From assembly GCA_963711725.1 (NCBI GenBank), contig CAVQFO010000025.1, positions 1 to 64,000 on the forward strand: a stretch of DNA of 64,000 nucleotides, in the 5' to 3' direction. Below, in pieces: positions 1 through 9,133 of the stretch. The position numbers were made by a program, and so were the translations under genes. This DNA comes from CAVQFO01 sp963711725. GTDB lineage: Bacteria > Pseudomonadota > Gammaproteobacteria > Nitrococcales > Aquisalimonadaceae. Positions within the stretch are counted from its first letter, which is position 1. Each line of letters begins with the position of its first letter. The notes beneath the pieces were generated by a model that searched no databases, was not told the origin of the DNA, and saw nothing but the letters and a program-made list of their open reading frames with translations.

Positions 1-1
1 C

Positions 2-605
2 CTGCCCCCGTTCCAGAGCAAATACGGCTCACCGGGCATCGCCTACGGCAACAAGGTCTGCATCATGGACGCCGACGGCAAAACGCTCCCGCCGGGCGAA
101 CGCGGCGAAGTGATGATTCGTGGCGAGAACGTGATGAAGGAGTATTACAAGAACCCCGAGGCCACGGCCGCCGCCTTGACCAGCGATGGCTGGCTCCATA
201 GCGGCGACCTGGGTATCGCGACGAGGATGGGTTCTTCTTCATAACCGGTCGCATCAAGGAGCTGATCATCAAGGGCGGCGAGAACATCGCACCCCGTGAG
301 ATCGACGACGTGCTGTACAGCCACGACGGCGTGTTGGAAGCGGCGGCCTTCGCCATCCCCGACGACAAGTACGGCGAGGAGGTCATGGCCTGCGTGGTCC
401 CAAGTCCGATGCGTCCATCCGGCCCGAGGAGATCCGGGACTATTGCGTCCGGGAACTGGGTCGGTTCAAGGCGCCCAAAGAAGTGGTTTTCGTGGACGAA
501 CTGCCCAAAGGCCCTTCCGGCAAGGTCCAGCGTCTGAAGATTGCCGAAATGCTGGGCAGCCAGGATCCCCGGCTCCCCACGAAGCCCGTAGCCAGCCAAG
601 GCTAG
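2..605 (+). CDS. AMP-forming acyl-CoA synthetase, C-terminal part, two frameshifts (sulfoacetate-CoA ligase candidate)
   Basis: This is the 3' end of an adenylate-forming acyl-CoA ligase whose start lies left of the window. The A7-like motif SGDLG, the hinge and A8 motif GRIKELIIKGGENIAPREID and the catalytic-lysine motif PSGKVQR near the C-terminus are all readable. Two single-base losses break the frame: near 213 (GDLG-Y-RDEDGFF needs one extra T) and near 402 (VVP-KSDAS needs one extra C in a C run). Restoring both gives a full domain ending at the TAG at 603-605. Ligases of this family activate small carboxylates with ATP and CoA. A porin and a TauE exporter follow on the same strand, and xsc and sauS are in the window, so sulfoacetate (SauT role) is a reasonable but unproven substrate. 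Oxalate or another short acid is the alternative. Confidence 0.7.
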
Positions 606-905
606 TCCCGGGGCGACCTGGTTGCCCTCCAATCACCCGTAACGTACGCCCAGGCCGGAGTTCCCGGCGGCCTGCCGCCCCCGGTTTGGGCCTTGGCCAA
701 CCGCCTGCGGAGGTTCCCGGCGTGCCGATCTTCGGCTCGCCCCCTCCGATGGACGGCCGAGCTCCCGGCGCCTTGCCGATCGCATCTCGGGTGCCGCACA
801 GCGGGTCATTGGCAACGAACCAGCTAAAAGCGAAAGGAGTACGGCACCGCCGGTGCAAAGCGACGGACCGATGGAGTTCATGACAACAACCTGGAGGAGA
901 TAACG
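606..905 (+). other. Intergenic stretch before the porin
   Basis: These 300 bases hold no convincing ORF, no TGAGAC-type operator and no clear sigma70 promoter. The only solid signal is the Shine-Dalgarno GGAGGAGAT just before the porin ATG. The porin may be transcribed from its own promoter here or by read-through from the ligase. Confidence 0.4.
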
Positions 906-1991
906 ATGAGCAGCAATCTGATGAACAAGGCCCTCGGCGCGGTAACCCTGGCAGCGGCAGTTGGCATGCCGGCTGTGTCGGGCGCCGCGACAATCCTCAA
1001 AACCGACACGCTCACGCTGGGTTTGTACGGAAAAATACGAATGTCGGCGGATTACGCCAATGCGGACGCAGACAGCAACGACGACGGCTTCAGCGTATCG
1101 AGCAATTCAAGCCTTTTTGGCATCAAGGGCAGCGTCCCTCTGAATCCAGGCTATCGGGCGCTCTTTCAGATCGAGCAGACGGTCCTCATGGATGTTGGCA
1201 ACGGCAGCCTGGCGACGCGTAACACCTATGTCGGCGTTGGCACTCCTTACGGGCGCGCGCTCATGGGCCACATGGACACGCCTTTCAAGACGATGGGGCT
1301 GAAGTTCACCAACTACACGGTCACCGCCAGCGACCCCCACGTCATTCTCGGTGCGGCATCCACGGACAGCAGTCCGCGTCTGGATCTGCGGGGCAAGAAC
1401 GCCATTCAATACATCAACAATTTCGGCCATGCGGCCAGCGTGCGGTTGATGTACTCGGCCGGCGCCCAGGACAAACAGGTCGGCATCGACGACGATCACA
1501 CGAAGATGTACAGCGCGATGGCGACGTACAACGTGCTGCCGAAACTCCAGCTCGGTGCCGCGGGCGTCCGATACTCGAACCTGACGCCGGGGGCCGATGT
1601 TAACGCCTGGCGCGTCGGCGCACGCTACGCGTTCAACAAGTTCGCCTTCAAGGCCATTTTCGAAGACATCAACGCCAGTAATCTCCCGGCGCTCTCGCGT
1701 GCGGCCTTTGGTGGCAGCGTGGAGTATGCGATCTTGCCCAAGACCAAGATCGGCGTGCAGTGGATGCACGCAAACGAGTCGGACGCACAGAACGACGCAG
1801 CAGACCAATACAGCCTCACCCTGAAACATAGCTTCAATTCCGCGTTCCTCGCCTATGCGACCGTATCGACCACACGCAACGAGAACAGCGCCAGCTATCA
1901 ACTCACCGGATACGGCCACGGCCAGAAGGTGTCCACCGTGGACGGGGGCAACCCCGCTGTCGCCTCCGTCGGCGCTCAGCTGAAGTTCTAA
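906..1991 (+). CDS. Outer-membrane porin (Gram-negative porin family)
   Basis: The product is 361 aa with a Sec signal peptide: a hydrophobic stretch at about 8-26 with likely cleavage after SGAA. It has alternating beta-strand sequence throughout and a C-terminal phenylalanine (VGAQLKF), the BAM recognition signature of outer-membrane beta-barrels. The early strand LGLYGKIRMSADY is typical of trimeric general porins of the porin_4/OmpC-like superfamily. It would let small anionic solutes into the periplasm. The start is fixed by GGAGGAGATAACG directly upstream. It lies between a carboxylate ligase and a TauE-type exporter on the same strand, so it may serve sulfonate or carboxylate uptake. 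Substrate specificity cannot be read from sequence. Confidence 0.85.
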   Translation: MSSNLMNKALGAVTLAAAVGMPAVSGAATILKTDTLTLGLYGKIRMSADYANADADSNDDGFSVSSNSSLFGIKGSVPLNPGYRALFQIEQTVLMDVGNGSLATRNTYVGVGTPYGRALMGHMDTPFKTMGLKFTNYTVTASDPHVILGAASTDSSPRLDLRGKNAIQYINNFGHAASVRLMYSAGAQDKQVGIDDDHTKMYSAMATYNVLPKLQLGAAGVRYSNLTPGADVNAWRVGARYAFNKFAFKAIFEDINASNLPALSRAAFGGSVEYAILPKTKIGVQWMHANESDAQNDAADQYSLTLKHSFNSAFLAYATVSTTRNENSASYQLTGYGHGQKVSTVDGGNPAVASVGAQLKF

Positions 1992-2219
1992 GACCCAATG
2001 ATGGAAGTCTGCGCGGCCGAGGCGCTTCGCGAGCATGGTACTCTTGCATTGAGGAACCACAGCGAGCCGGCGTTCTCCCGCGCAGACCGCCATCCCCGCC
2101 CCCAAGGAATCGGAATTTGCCCCGGCGGGTCGCTCGCAATCGCCTCCGGGCCGGACTGAGGCCGCGCCAGCGGGTCCTGCCGGAATTCCTTCACCGCACC
2201 TGCAGCGGCGGCACCGCCC

Positions 2220-2954
2220 ATGTCCATACAACAACTCCTCATTGCCGGCGCCATCGTGTTCGGGGCATCTCTATTGCGCGGACTCTCCGGCTTTGGATTC
2301 TCTTTGGTCGCAGCGCCCTTGTTCACCCTGCTGTGGGAACCCGCGCAAGCGATCCCCATGGCCATCCTCATGCAAGCGCTCAGCGCAGTACCCGCTTTCG
2401 TCCACCAGCGCGCGGACGCGGCATGGCCTATCGTAATCCGCGTTGCCGCAGGCTCCGCCCTGGGCATGCTGCCGGGGGCCGCCCTGCTCTTCTGGCTGCC
2501 GCCCCAGGCCACCCGCTTGATCATGGCGGGCCTGCTGCTGATGGCCCTCGGCTTGCTCGCCTTCGGCGTCCGGCTGCGGAAGCCGCTGGCGGTCCGCAAC
2601 TACTGGTACGTGGGCATAGTGGCCGGCGGTGCCCAGATGCTTTCGGGCGCAGCCGGGCCACCGGTCATCGTCGCGCTGCTGGCTTCCCGTGAGCTGGATG
2701 CCACCGTCACCCGGGCCACCCTCACCGCCAGCTTCCTGCTGACCGGGCTGATCGGCCTGGTGCCCTTCATCGGCAACGATGGCCTCAGCACCATCCCGCC
2801 GTGGGACCTGGCCGCCCTGTGCCTGCCGCTGCTGGCCGGCTACTGGGCCGGCGACCGCCTGTTTCGCCTCACCGCCGACATCAACTACCGCCGGATTGCT
2901 CTGGGCGTGCTGTTTGGTGCCGTGCTGTCGATGCTGAAGCCTTTCATTGGGTGA
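2220..2954 (+). CDS. TauE/SafE (TSUP) family anion exporter, paralogue 1
   Basis: The product is a 244-aa integral membrane protein with about seven to eight predicted helices. It has the TSUP half-repeats, with glycine-rich segments RGLSGFGFSLVAAP near 20-33 and a matching SGAAGPPVIVALL at about 141-153. TSUP proteins are implicated in exporting sulfite, sulfoacetate or other small anions. Sulfite is the C2-sulfonate desulfonation product released by Xsc, whose gene lies convergently just downstream, so sulfite export is the favoured role. A second, divergent TSUP gene lies at 21760. The ATG has only a weak ribosome site, so a slightly different start is possible. Confidence 0.8.
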   Translation: MSIQQLLIAGAIVFGASLLRGLSGFGFSLVAAPLFTLLWEPAQAIPMAILMQALSAVPAFVHQRADAAWPIVIRVAAGSALGMLPGAALLFWLPPQATRLIMAGLLLMALGLLAFGVRLRKPLAVRNYWYVGIVAGGAQMLSGAAGPPVIVALLASRELDATVTRATLTASFLLTGLIGLVPFIGNDGLSTIPPWDLAALCLPLLAGYWAGDRLFRLTADINYRRIALGVLFGAVLSMLKPFIG

Positions 2955-3014
2955 GGGATGCGCGGGCTGCGCCCGCTTGGGCAGTCTCCGCTCAACTCCG
3001 GATATGCGAAGGAC

Positions 3015-3046
3015 AAAAAAAAGCCAGCCGGAGGGGGCCGGCTGGC
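3015..3046 (-). terminator. Rho-independent terminator of xsc
   Basis: Read on the minus strand, a GC-rich stem GCCAGCCGG / CCGGCTGGC with a short C-rich loop is followed at once by eight T residues. This is a canonical intrinsic terminator about 75 bp beyond the xsc stop. On the plus strand the A tract precedes the stem, so it would not terminate the TauE gene. Confidence 0.85.
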
Positions 3047-3084
3047 GAAGTGCGCAATGCGCGCAGGGTGGGAAGCATTACCTT

Positions 3085-3113
3085 GCGCCGCTCCCGCGTC
3101 GCGGGAGCGGCGC
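3085..3113. repeat. Perfect 13-bp inverted repeat just after xsc
   Basis: GCGCCGCTCCCGC and GCGGGAGCGGCGC are separated by 3 nt, 5 nt beyond the xsc stop codon. It lacks a T tract and sits before the true terminator, so it is more likely an mRNA 3'-end stabilising hairpin or REP-like element. Confidence 0.6.
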
Positions 3114-3118
3114 CGGGG

Positions 3119-4968
3119 TCACACGTAGTCCTTGTACTTGTCGAGCAAGCGAACCGGCTTGGACAGCGCGTCGCGGCGGAAGGGGTCGCCCAGCTCACGG
3201 GTGCACATGATCTCCAGCACAGTGGTCTTGCCCTGGTTCATCTGCATGTCCACGGCCTTCTTCAGCGCCGGCCCCACGTCCTCGAGCTTGTCAACGGTAA
3301 CGCCTTCGGCGCCCATGGCCCGGGCAATCTCGGCGAAGCTCTGGTTTTCCAGCTCTCCGGCGATGAAGCGACGGTTGTAGAAGTCCACCTGGTTCTTCTT
3401 CTCCGCACCCCACTGGCGGTTGTGGAACACCACCGCGGTGACGGGAATGTTGTGCTGAACACAGGTCATGGTCTCCATCAGGCTCATGCGCCATGCGCCG
3501 TCACCGGCATAGGAGATGGCAGGCCGTTCCGGGGCCGCCACCTTGGCGCCGATGATGGTGGGGAAGGCGTAGCCGCAGTTGCCGAAGCTCATGGCGGCAA
3601 AGAAGCTGCGCGGCTTGTCGAAGCGCAGATAACTGTTGGCCACGGAGTTGATGTTGCCGATATCGGTGGACACCATCACGTCCTCGGGCATGGCCTTCTC
3701 CAGCTCCCGCAGAACCTGGCGCGGATGCAGCCAGTTGCCGGGCTCCTTCTTCTGCTCCTCGATCATGTCCAGGCTGTAGGGATCCCGCTCGTGGGTCCAC
3801 TCGTCCAGCTCTTTTTCCCAGGCGTCCTTTTCGGCCTTGATGGTCTTGGCGCGTTCGTCCTTGGTGGTGTCGCAGGCCAGCTTGCGGCCGTCCAGGCGCT
3901 CCAGCAGGGCCTTGGCGGCGGCCTTGGCATCGCCGCAGATGCCGACGGAAACCTTCTTCACCAGCCCCAACATGTCGGAGCGAGCATCGATCTGGATGAT
4001 CTTGGCGTTCTTGGGCCAGTAGTCCATGCCGTGCTGCGGCAGGGTTCCGAACGGCCCGAGCCGAGAGCCCAGGGCCACCACGACGTCAGCCTGGGAGATC
4101 AGCTTCATGCCCGCCTTGGAGCCCTGATAGCCCAGCGGGCCGGCCCACAGCGGGTGGCTGGCGGGGAAGGAATCGTTGTGCAGGTAGCTGTTAACCACGG
4201 GGGCACCCAGCCGTTCGGCCAGCGCCTTGCACTCCTCCACGGCCTCGCCCTGCACGACGCCGCCGCCGGAAACGATGACGGGGAACTTGGCATTGGCCAG
4301 CATATCGGCCGCCTCGTTCAGGCTGTTCTCGCCGCCCGCGCCCCGCTCCAAGGCTTGACCTCGGGAATCTCGGCCTCGATCTCGCCGTAGAAGTAGTCGC
4401 GCGGTATGTTCAACTGGGTGGGGCCCAGGTCGTTGAGGGCCCGCTGCATGCAGCGGCCGGTGAACTCCGCCATGCGCTTGTTGTTGTTGACGTGGCCCTG
4501 ATAGACGGTGAACTCCTGGAACATCGGCAACTGGTTCGCCTCCTGGAAGCCGCCCAGCCCCATGCCCATGGTGCCGGCTTCCGGGGTAACGATCATGACC
4601 GGGCTGTGGGCCCAGTAGGCGGCGGCAATGGAGGTGACGCAGTTGCTGATGCCCGGGCCGTTCTGGCCGATACACACGCCGTGGCGTCCGCTCACGCGGG
4701 CAAAGCCGTCGGCCATGTGGCCGGCGCCCTGCTCGTGCACGACGGGGATGAAGCGGATGCCCGCCGGCGCAAAGATGTCCATGGCATCCATGAAGGCCGA
4801 ACCCATGATGCCGAAGATATCGGTCACCCCGTTGGAGGCCATGGTCTCGACAAAGGCCTCGGAGGGGGTCATTTTCTGCGGCCCGGTCGCGACCGAACCC
4901 TTTGCCGGCGCACCCGCCGCGGCGGTCGCTTTGCTGGTTTTCGCCTTGCGGCTGGCTTGTTCGCTCAT
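3119..4968 (-). CDS. xsc: Sulfoacetaldehyde acetyltransferase (one frameshift)
   Basis: Xsc is a TPP-dependent enzyme converting sulfoacetaldehyde plus phosphate to acetyl phosphate plus sulfite in the cytoplasm. It is the shared desulfonation step of taurine, isethionate and sulfoacetate catabolism. The sequence has the TPP-activating glutamate in VVHEQGAGHMADG (about residue 79), a central domain with VALGSRLGPFGTLPQHGMDYWP and the C-terminal TPP/Mg motif AGDGAWRMS...NRQWGAEKKNQ. The frame breaks near 4353, where one base is missing in AAGCCTTGG (EVK-ALERG expected). Repairing it gives about 616 aa against roughly 590-600 for the family. The extra length is a 32-residue Ala/Lys/Thr-rich N-terminal extension. 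I keep the start at 4968 because GAGG precedes it, but the ATG at 4872 (MTPSEAFVE) is where most Xsc proteins begin. Confidence 0.92.
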
Positions 4969-5273
4969 GATCTACGCCTCGTTCCTGCTGTAGGTGGATG
5001 ATCCGATCGCTGATGCCCAGGGAGACGCCGTCTCATTTGCGAGGTTTCGCGGCCGTGCAAACGATCCGGCGCCTCCCTGCGACAGTCTCAAAATCTAGTT
5101 GCTGAACCTGACTCAGTCAAGTTGGATTCCGTTTTTCGATACGTTTTGTCTCTATTTTATGATATATATACAGGAAAGCAACCCTGCTTTACCCATTGGT
5201 GCGCCCGTCGCCACGACTCAACCGTAAGAGGCGGCGCAGCCGTACGTTTTTCCGCAAGACCTGGGAGCCTCAA
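4969..5273. promoter_or_regulatory. Divergent xsc / cobS promoter region
   Basis: This 305-bp region between divergent genes has an unusually A+T-rich core at about 5100-5175, unlike the surrounding coding DNA. It contains one TGAGAC-type operator (listed separately) and, 7 nt beyond it, GATATATATACAG, which may supply the -10 element towards cobS. A GGAGACGCCGTCTCA palindrome at about 5021-5035 has a shorter 3-nt spacer and is not counted as the same site. Confidence 0.6.
5137..5153. promoter_or_regulatory. Candidate IclR-type operator, xsc/cobS site
   Basis: CGATACGTTTTGTCTCT. Read on the other strand it is AGAGAC-N5-GTATCG, matching the six-site consensus TGAGAC-N5-GTNTCA with arms separated by 5 nt. 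It lies between divergent xsc and cobS in the A+T-rich promoter core. The cognate regulator is inferred, since three IclR genes lie nearby. Confidence 0.55.
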
Positions 5274-6251
5274 GTGACGGAGTTCGACCTGGAAAGACCG
5301 GACAAGACCATGCCAGTCCGCACGCTGTTCGGCATCGACGCCGACCTGGAGGTGCCGGTGTTCAGCAGCCGCGACGACCACGTCCCGGACATCGACCCGG
5401 CCTATCGATTCAACCCGGAAGTCACCCTGGCCATCCTGGCGGGCTTCACCCGCAACCGCCGGGTACTGCTACAGGGGCTGCACGGCACGGGCAAGTCCAC
5501 CCACATCGAACAGGTGGCCGCGCGCCTGAACTGGCCTTGCGTGCGCGTCAACCTGGACGGCCACGTCAGCCGCCTGGACCTGGTCGGGCGCGACGCCATC
5601 GTGATCCGCGACGGCAAGCAGGTGACGGAATTCCAGGAAGGAATGGTCCCCTGGGCGCTGCAGCGGCCGGTGGCATTGGTCTTCGATGAATACGACGCCG
5701 GCCGGCCCGACGTGATGTTCGTCATCCAGCGCCTGCTGGAGCGGGAGGGGAAGTTCACCTTGCTGGACCAGAGCCGGGTGATTACGCCCCACCCGAGCTT
5801 CCGGCTTTTCGCCACCGCGAACACAGTGGGCTTGGGCAACCTCAACGGCATGTATCACGGCACTCAGGCGCTGAACCACGCCCAGTTGGACCGCTGGAAC
5901 ATCGTCGCTTCGCTGAACTATCTTCCGGCCGAGGAAGAGGTGGCCATTGTCACCGCGCAGGTGCCCGAGAAGGCCGGCGAGCCCGGCCGCAAGCTGGTGG
6001 AACAGATGGTGGCGCTGGCCAATCTCACGCGCGAAGGATTTGCCGCGGGCGATCTCTCCACGCTGATGTCGCCGCGCACGGTGATCAGTTGGGCCGAAAA
6101 CTGCCTGATCTTCCGCGACCCGGCACTGGCCTTCCGGCTGTCGTTCCTCAACAAGTGCGACGAAGCCGAGCGGCCGCTGGTGGCGGAATACTATCAGCGC
6201 TGCTTCGGGCAGGAGCTCAAGGAATCGTATCTGCTCGAAACCGGGAGCTGA
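5274..6251 (+). CDS. cobS: CobS-type AAA+ ATPase (cobaltochelatase subunit CobS)
   Basis: The product is 325 aa, normal for CobS. After a short N-terminal segment (LFGIDADLEVPVFSSRDDHVP) comes an AAA+ module of the MoxR/CobS clade. Walker A is GLHGTGKS (68-75), followed by STHIEQVAARLNWPCVRVNLDGH. Walker B is ALVFDE (134-139), and sensor-like FATANTVGLGNLNGMYHGTQ follows. The match to authentic CobS is close across the whole length. CobS and CobT form the ATP-driven chaperone ring that works with CobN to insert cobalt into hydrogenobyrinate diamide. I chose GTG at 5274 because GGGAG lies 7 nt upstream; a TTG at 5196 is possible. cobT follows after 2 nt. No cobN is present here, and the gene diverges from xsc. 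Confidence 0.88.
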   Translation: MTEFDLERPDKTMPVRTLFGIDADLEVPVFSSRDDHVPDIDPAYRFNPEVTLAILAGFTRNRRVLLQGLHGTGKSTHIEQVAARLNWPCVRVNLDGHVSRLDLVGRDAIVIRDGKQVTEFQEGMVPWALQRPVALVFDEYDAGRPDVMFVIQRLLEREGKFTLLDQSRVITPHPSFRLFATANTVGLGNLNGMYHGTQALNHAQLDRWNIVASLNYLPAEEEVAIVTAQVPEKAGEPGRKLVEQMVALANLTREGFAAGDLSTLMSPRTVISWAENCLIFRDPALAFRLSFLNKCDEAERPLVAEYYQRCFGQELKESYLLETGS

Positions 6252-6253
6252 GC

Positions 6254-7977
6254 GTGGGTAACGCGCAACAACGGGCAAAACGGCAGCAACGGATCGAGGA
6301 GCTATGCGCCGCCACGCTGCGGGCGCTAAGCGGCGACCGCGAACTGCACTACCGGGGGCGGCAGCTGCGGCGAGGCCTGCGCCCCCTGCCCGTCCACGCA
6401 CCTCATCTGCGCACCGATCCCGCGGACGATGCCTTTCCGGCCCTGCGGGCCACGGTCGATGGTGTCTCCCTGCGCCTGCGGTTCTCCGATGCCCGGCTGC
6501 ACGGCCGCCTTGCTCCCCGGGAACCGGTGGAGCGGATGATCTTCGAGCTGTTGGAACAACTTCGCGTGGAGACCTTCGTCCCCGAGGTGCTCCCCGGAAT
6601 GGCAGACAACGTCCGGCGCCGCTTCGTGGACTGGTTGCAGGAGTTCTACGACTCGGGCCTCACGGAGAGTTCGCTGGGTATTCTGCTGTTCACCGTGGCT
6701 CTGGTCTGCCGGGCCCGCCTCACCGGCGAACCGGCACCCGAGCGTATGCAGGACGCCGTAGAAGCCACCCGGGCCTCGATCGCTCCACTGTTAGGCCACT
6801 CTCTGGCGGGCCTGCGCCGCCACCGCGCCGACCAGGCGGCCTACGCCGAGCATGCCTTGAAGCTTGCCCGCGCGGTCGGCGAGATGATCCGCGATGCCGT
6901 CGCAGACGACGATGCCCAGGATGAGGAATCGGATTCCGCCGAGCAGACGCTGGCCGCGTTTTCCCTGCTGCTGGATTTTGACGCCGGGGATGAGGAAACC
7001 ATCGCCGCCGCCCAATCCGGCGACAGCAAGGTGTTGGAGGAATCGGAACAAGGCTATCGCATCTACACCACCCGCTATGACCAACGAATACAGGCCGCCT
7101 CGGAGGTACGCCCCGAACTTCTGCGGGAATACCGCCAACGCCTGGACCGCTTGGTGGCCGCCCAGCGGATCAACTTCCGCCGGGTCGTCAAACAACTTAT
7201 GGCCGTCCTGGCGATTCCCCGCCGTGACGGCTGGTCGTTCGGTGAAGAGACCGGCCAGATCGACGGCCGACGCCTGGCGCAATTGGTCAGCACCCCTACG
7301 GAACATCGGCTGTTCCGGCGCGACCGCTACCGGCCCGGCGCGGACTGCGCAGTCAGCATACTGATCGACTGTTCCGGATCCATGAAGCAGCACGTGGAAC
7401 CCCTGGCCGTGCTGGTGGATGTCCTCACCCGCGCACTGGAACAGGCACACGTGACCACCGAAGTGCTGGGCTTCACCACGGCCGCCTGGAACGGCGGCCG
7501 CGCTTGGCAGGACTGGCTTGCCGGCGGCCGACCCAAGACCCCGGGGCGGCTCAACGAAACCTGCCAGTTGATCTTCAAGGACGCTGAACACACTTGGAGG
7601 CGGTCCCGTCAAGGCATCGCCGCGCTTTTCAAAACCGATCTATACCGCGAAGGGGTGGACGGCGAGGCTGTGGAATGGGCCTGTAGCCGACTGGCGGCCC
7701 GCGCCGAGCGACGCCGGGTGCTTGTGGTCATCTCCGACGGCAGCCCCATGGACAGCGCCACAGCCTTGACCAACGACGCATACTATCTGGACAACCACCT
7801 CAGGGACGTTGTTGCCCGCCGGGAGGCGGAAGGCCAAGTGGAGATCGTCGGTCTCGGCGTAGGCCTCGATTTGAGCCCTTATTATTCCCGCAGCCTGGCC
7901 ACGGACCTGTCCCAGGGGCTGGACCACATTCTCTTCCGGAGATCGCCGATTTGCTGGGCGGCCGTCATCGCCGCTGA
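6254..7977 (+). CDS. cobT: CobT-type VWA protein (cobaltochelatase subunit CobT), frameshift near the 3' end
   Basis: This is the partner of CobS: an N-terminal helical domain, an acidic linker (ADDDAQDEESDSAEQ, about 217-231, short for CobT) and a C-terminal von Willebrand A domain with an intact MIDAS motif DCSGSM (372-377). It starts at GTG 6254, 2 nt after the cobS stop, so the two are translationally coupled. Near 7936 one C appears to be lost (CTCTTCCGGAG for CTCTTCCCGGAG). With it restored, the protein ends LFPEIADLLGGRHRR at the TGA at 7975-7977, the expected CobT ending. Unrepaired, the frame runs to 8029 with an unrelated tail. CobT couples ATP hydrolysis by CobS to metal insertion by CobN. 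Confidence 0.85.
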
Positions 7978-8097
7978 GCCCGCTCGGCGGCGGTCCGGTG
8001 GAGGAAAACTTCAGAATATGGCAATATGAATTCCAGTTTTCGGAACCGCTCGGACGGGAGGACCGAGGGGTCAGATTGGTATCAACCAGAGGCTCAA

Positions 8098-8907
8098 ATG
8101 ACGCCAGACACGAATACGAACAAGGTAACCGAACCGGACAGACTCACGGGCGACACGCCAACCTTGCGCCTGTTCGCCCTGCTGGAGATCATCGCCACCC
8201 AGGACCAGCTACAGACGCTGCAAGGCCTTGTGGAAGCCACCGGCCTCCCTAAGCCGACCATGCACCGCATGCTGCAGCAATTGGAATCGGCCGGCATTCT
8301 CCAGCGCAACGGCGGCCGCTACTATGCCACCGGAATGCGGCTGCGGCGGCTGGCGGAGAATATTCTGCTCAACGACACCATCCACGCCGCCCGCCACGCC
8401 GTGCTCCAGCACCTGGTGGACGAAGTGGGTGAGAGCTGCAACATTACGGCGCTATCGGGTGCCGATGTTCTGTATCTCGACCGCGTGGACACCGCGGCGC
8501 CGCTGCGCTTCTACCTGCACGCCGGTTCTCGTGTACCGCTGCACTGCTCCGCCTCCGGCAAGCTGTTCCTGGCACAGATGGCGCCCTCCCAGCGCAAACG
8601 CCTGCTCAGTCACACGCCGCTGAAAGCATATACCGACAACACCATCACCGACCCGCAGCGACTGGAAGACGAACTCAAGAAGGTGCGCCGCGACGGTTAC
8701 GCCTTCGACGCCGAGGAGTTCCTGTCGGGGCTGCTGTGCATCGGCATGCTTGTACCGACGCGTGGCAAAAGCACCCGATCCAACATCGGCGTGGCCATCC
8801 AGGCCCCCACCGTGCGAATGACCACGGAAAGGGCACTGGATCTCCTTCCCGCCCTGCGCCGGGCGGCCGACGCCCTGGCCGAGATCGAGTCGGAAGCGGA
8901 TAGCTGA
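8098..8907 (+). CDS. IclR-family transcriptional regulator 1
   Basis: The product is 269 aa with the standard IclR layout. An N-terminal winged helix-turn-helix spans about residues 20-85 (recognition region ATGLPKPTMHRMLQQLE), and a C-terminal GAF-like effector domain contains SRVPLHCSASGKLFLAQ and the acidic EEFLSGLLCIGMLVP segment. Start 8098 gives a normal-length protein; an upstream in-frame start at 8026 would add an unlikely leader. It follows cobT by 120 bp and converges on the GMC dehydrogenase gene. It is one of three IclR paralogues in the sulfonate island and a candidate local regulator of it. Confidence 0.85.
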   Translation: MTPDTNTNKVTEPDRLTGDTPTLRLFALLEIIATQDQLQTLQGLVEATGLPKPTMHRMLQQLESAGILQRNGGRYYATGMRLRRLAENILLNDTIHAARHAVLQHLVDEVGESCNITALSGADVLYLDRVDTAAPLRFYLHAGSRVPLHCSASGKLFLAQMAPSQRKRLLSHTPLKAYTDNTITDPQRLEDELKKVRRDGYAFDAEEFLSGLLCIGMLVPTRGKSTRSNIGVAIQAPTVRMTTERALDLLPALRRAADALAEIESEADS

Positions 8908-8925
8908 TCGACCCGAAGCCGGCTG

Positions 8926-8992
8926 TTCGCGGCGAGGACCGCCGCTCCTACGAGAGATTGCGCGCTGGTAGGAGCGGTCGTGTCGACCGCGA
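8926..8992. repeat. REP-type hairpin (GTAGGAGCGG family), copy 1
   Basis: The left arm TTCGCGGCGAGGACCGCC...CTCCTAC and the right arm GTAGGAGCGGTCGTGTCGAC...GCGAA form an imperfect inverted repeat between convergent genes. The GTAGGAGCGGC/TCGCCGCGA core is the well-known REP motif of many gammaproteobacteria. The second copy is at 11817-11876. Confidence 0.75.
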
Positions 8993-9063
8993 ATCGTCCA
9001 ACGCTTCAGGGCTCAAAAGGAAACCAAGACAAGGAATTTAAAGCCCCTGCCCTGCTCCCGCCT

Positions 9064-9091
9064 CGTCATTCCCGCGAAAGCGGGAATGACG
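9064..9091. repeat. Perfect hairpin CGTCATTCCCGC-GAAA-GCGGGAATGACG
   Basis: It has 12-bp perfect arms with a GAAA tetraloop. The core ATTCCCGCGAAAGCGGGAAT is the dispersed proteobacterial repeat known in Neisseria as dRS3. It lies between the convergent IclR and GMC genes and may also stop transcription from either side. Confidence 0.75.
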
Positions 9092-9133
9092 ACTCAACAC
9101 AGGTCTCCGCGTTCTTCCTGATCCGAAGGGCGA

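Noticed and set aside
2801..4390. 529-aa plus-strand ORF opposite xsc
   Set aside because: It is antisense to a clear xsc gene, is His/Val/Gly-rich as expected of reverse-complement high-GC DNA, and has no recognisable domain.
5021..5035. GGAGACGCCGTCTCA palindrome before xsc
   Set aside because: Arms match but the spacer is 3 nt rather than 5 nt and the flanks are GC-rich. I did not count it with the other operators, though it might still bind something.
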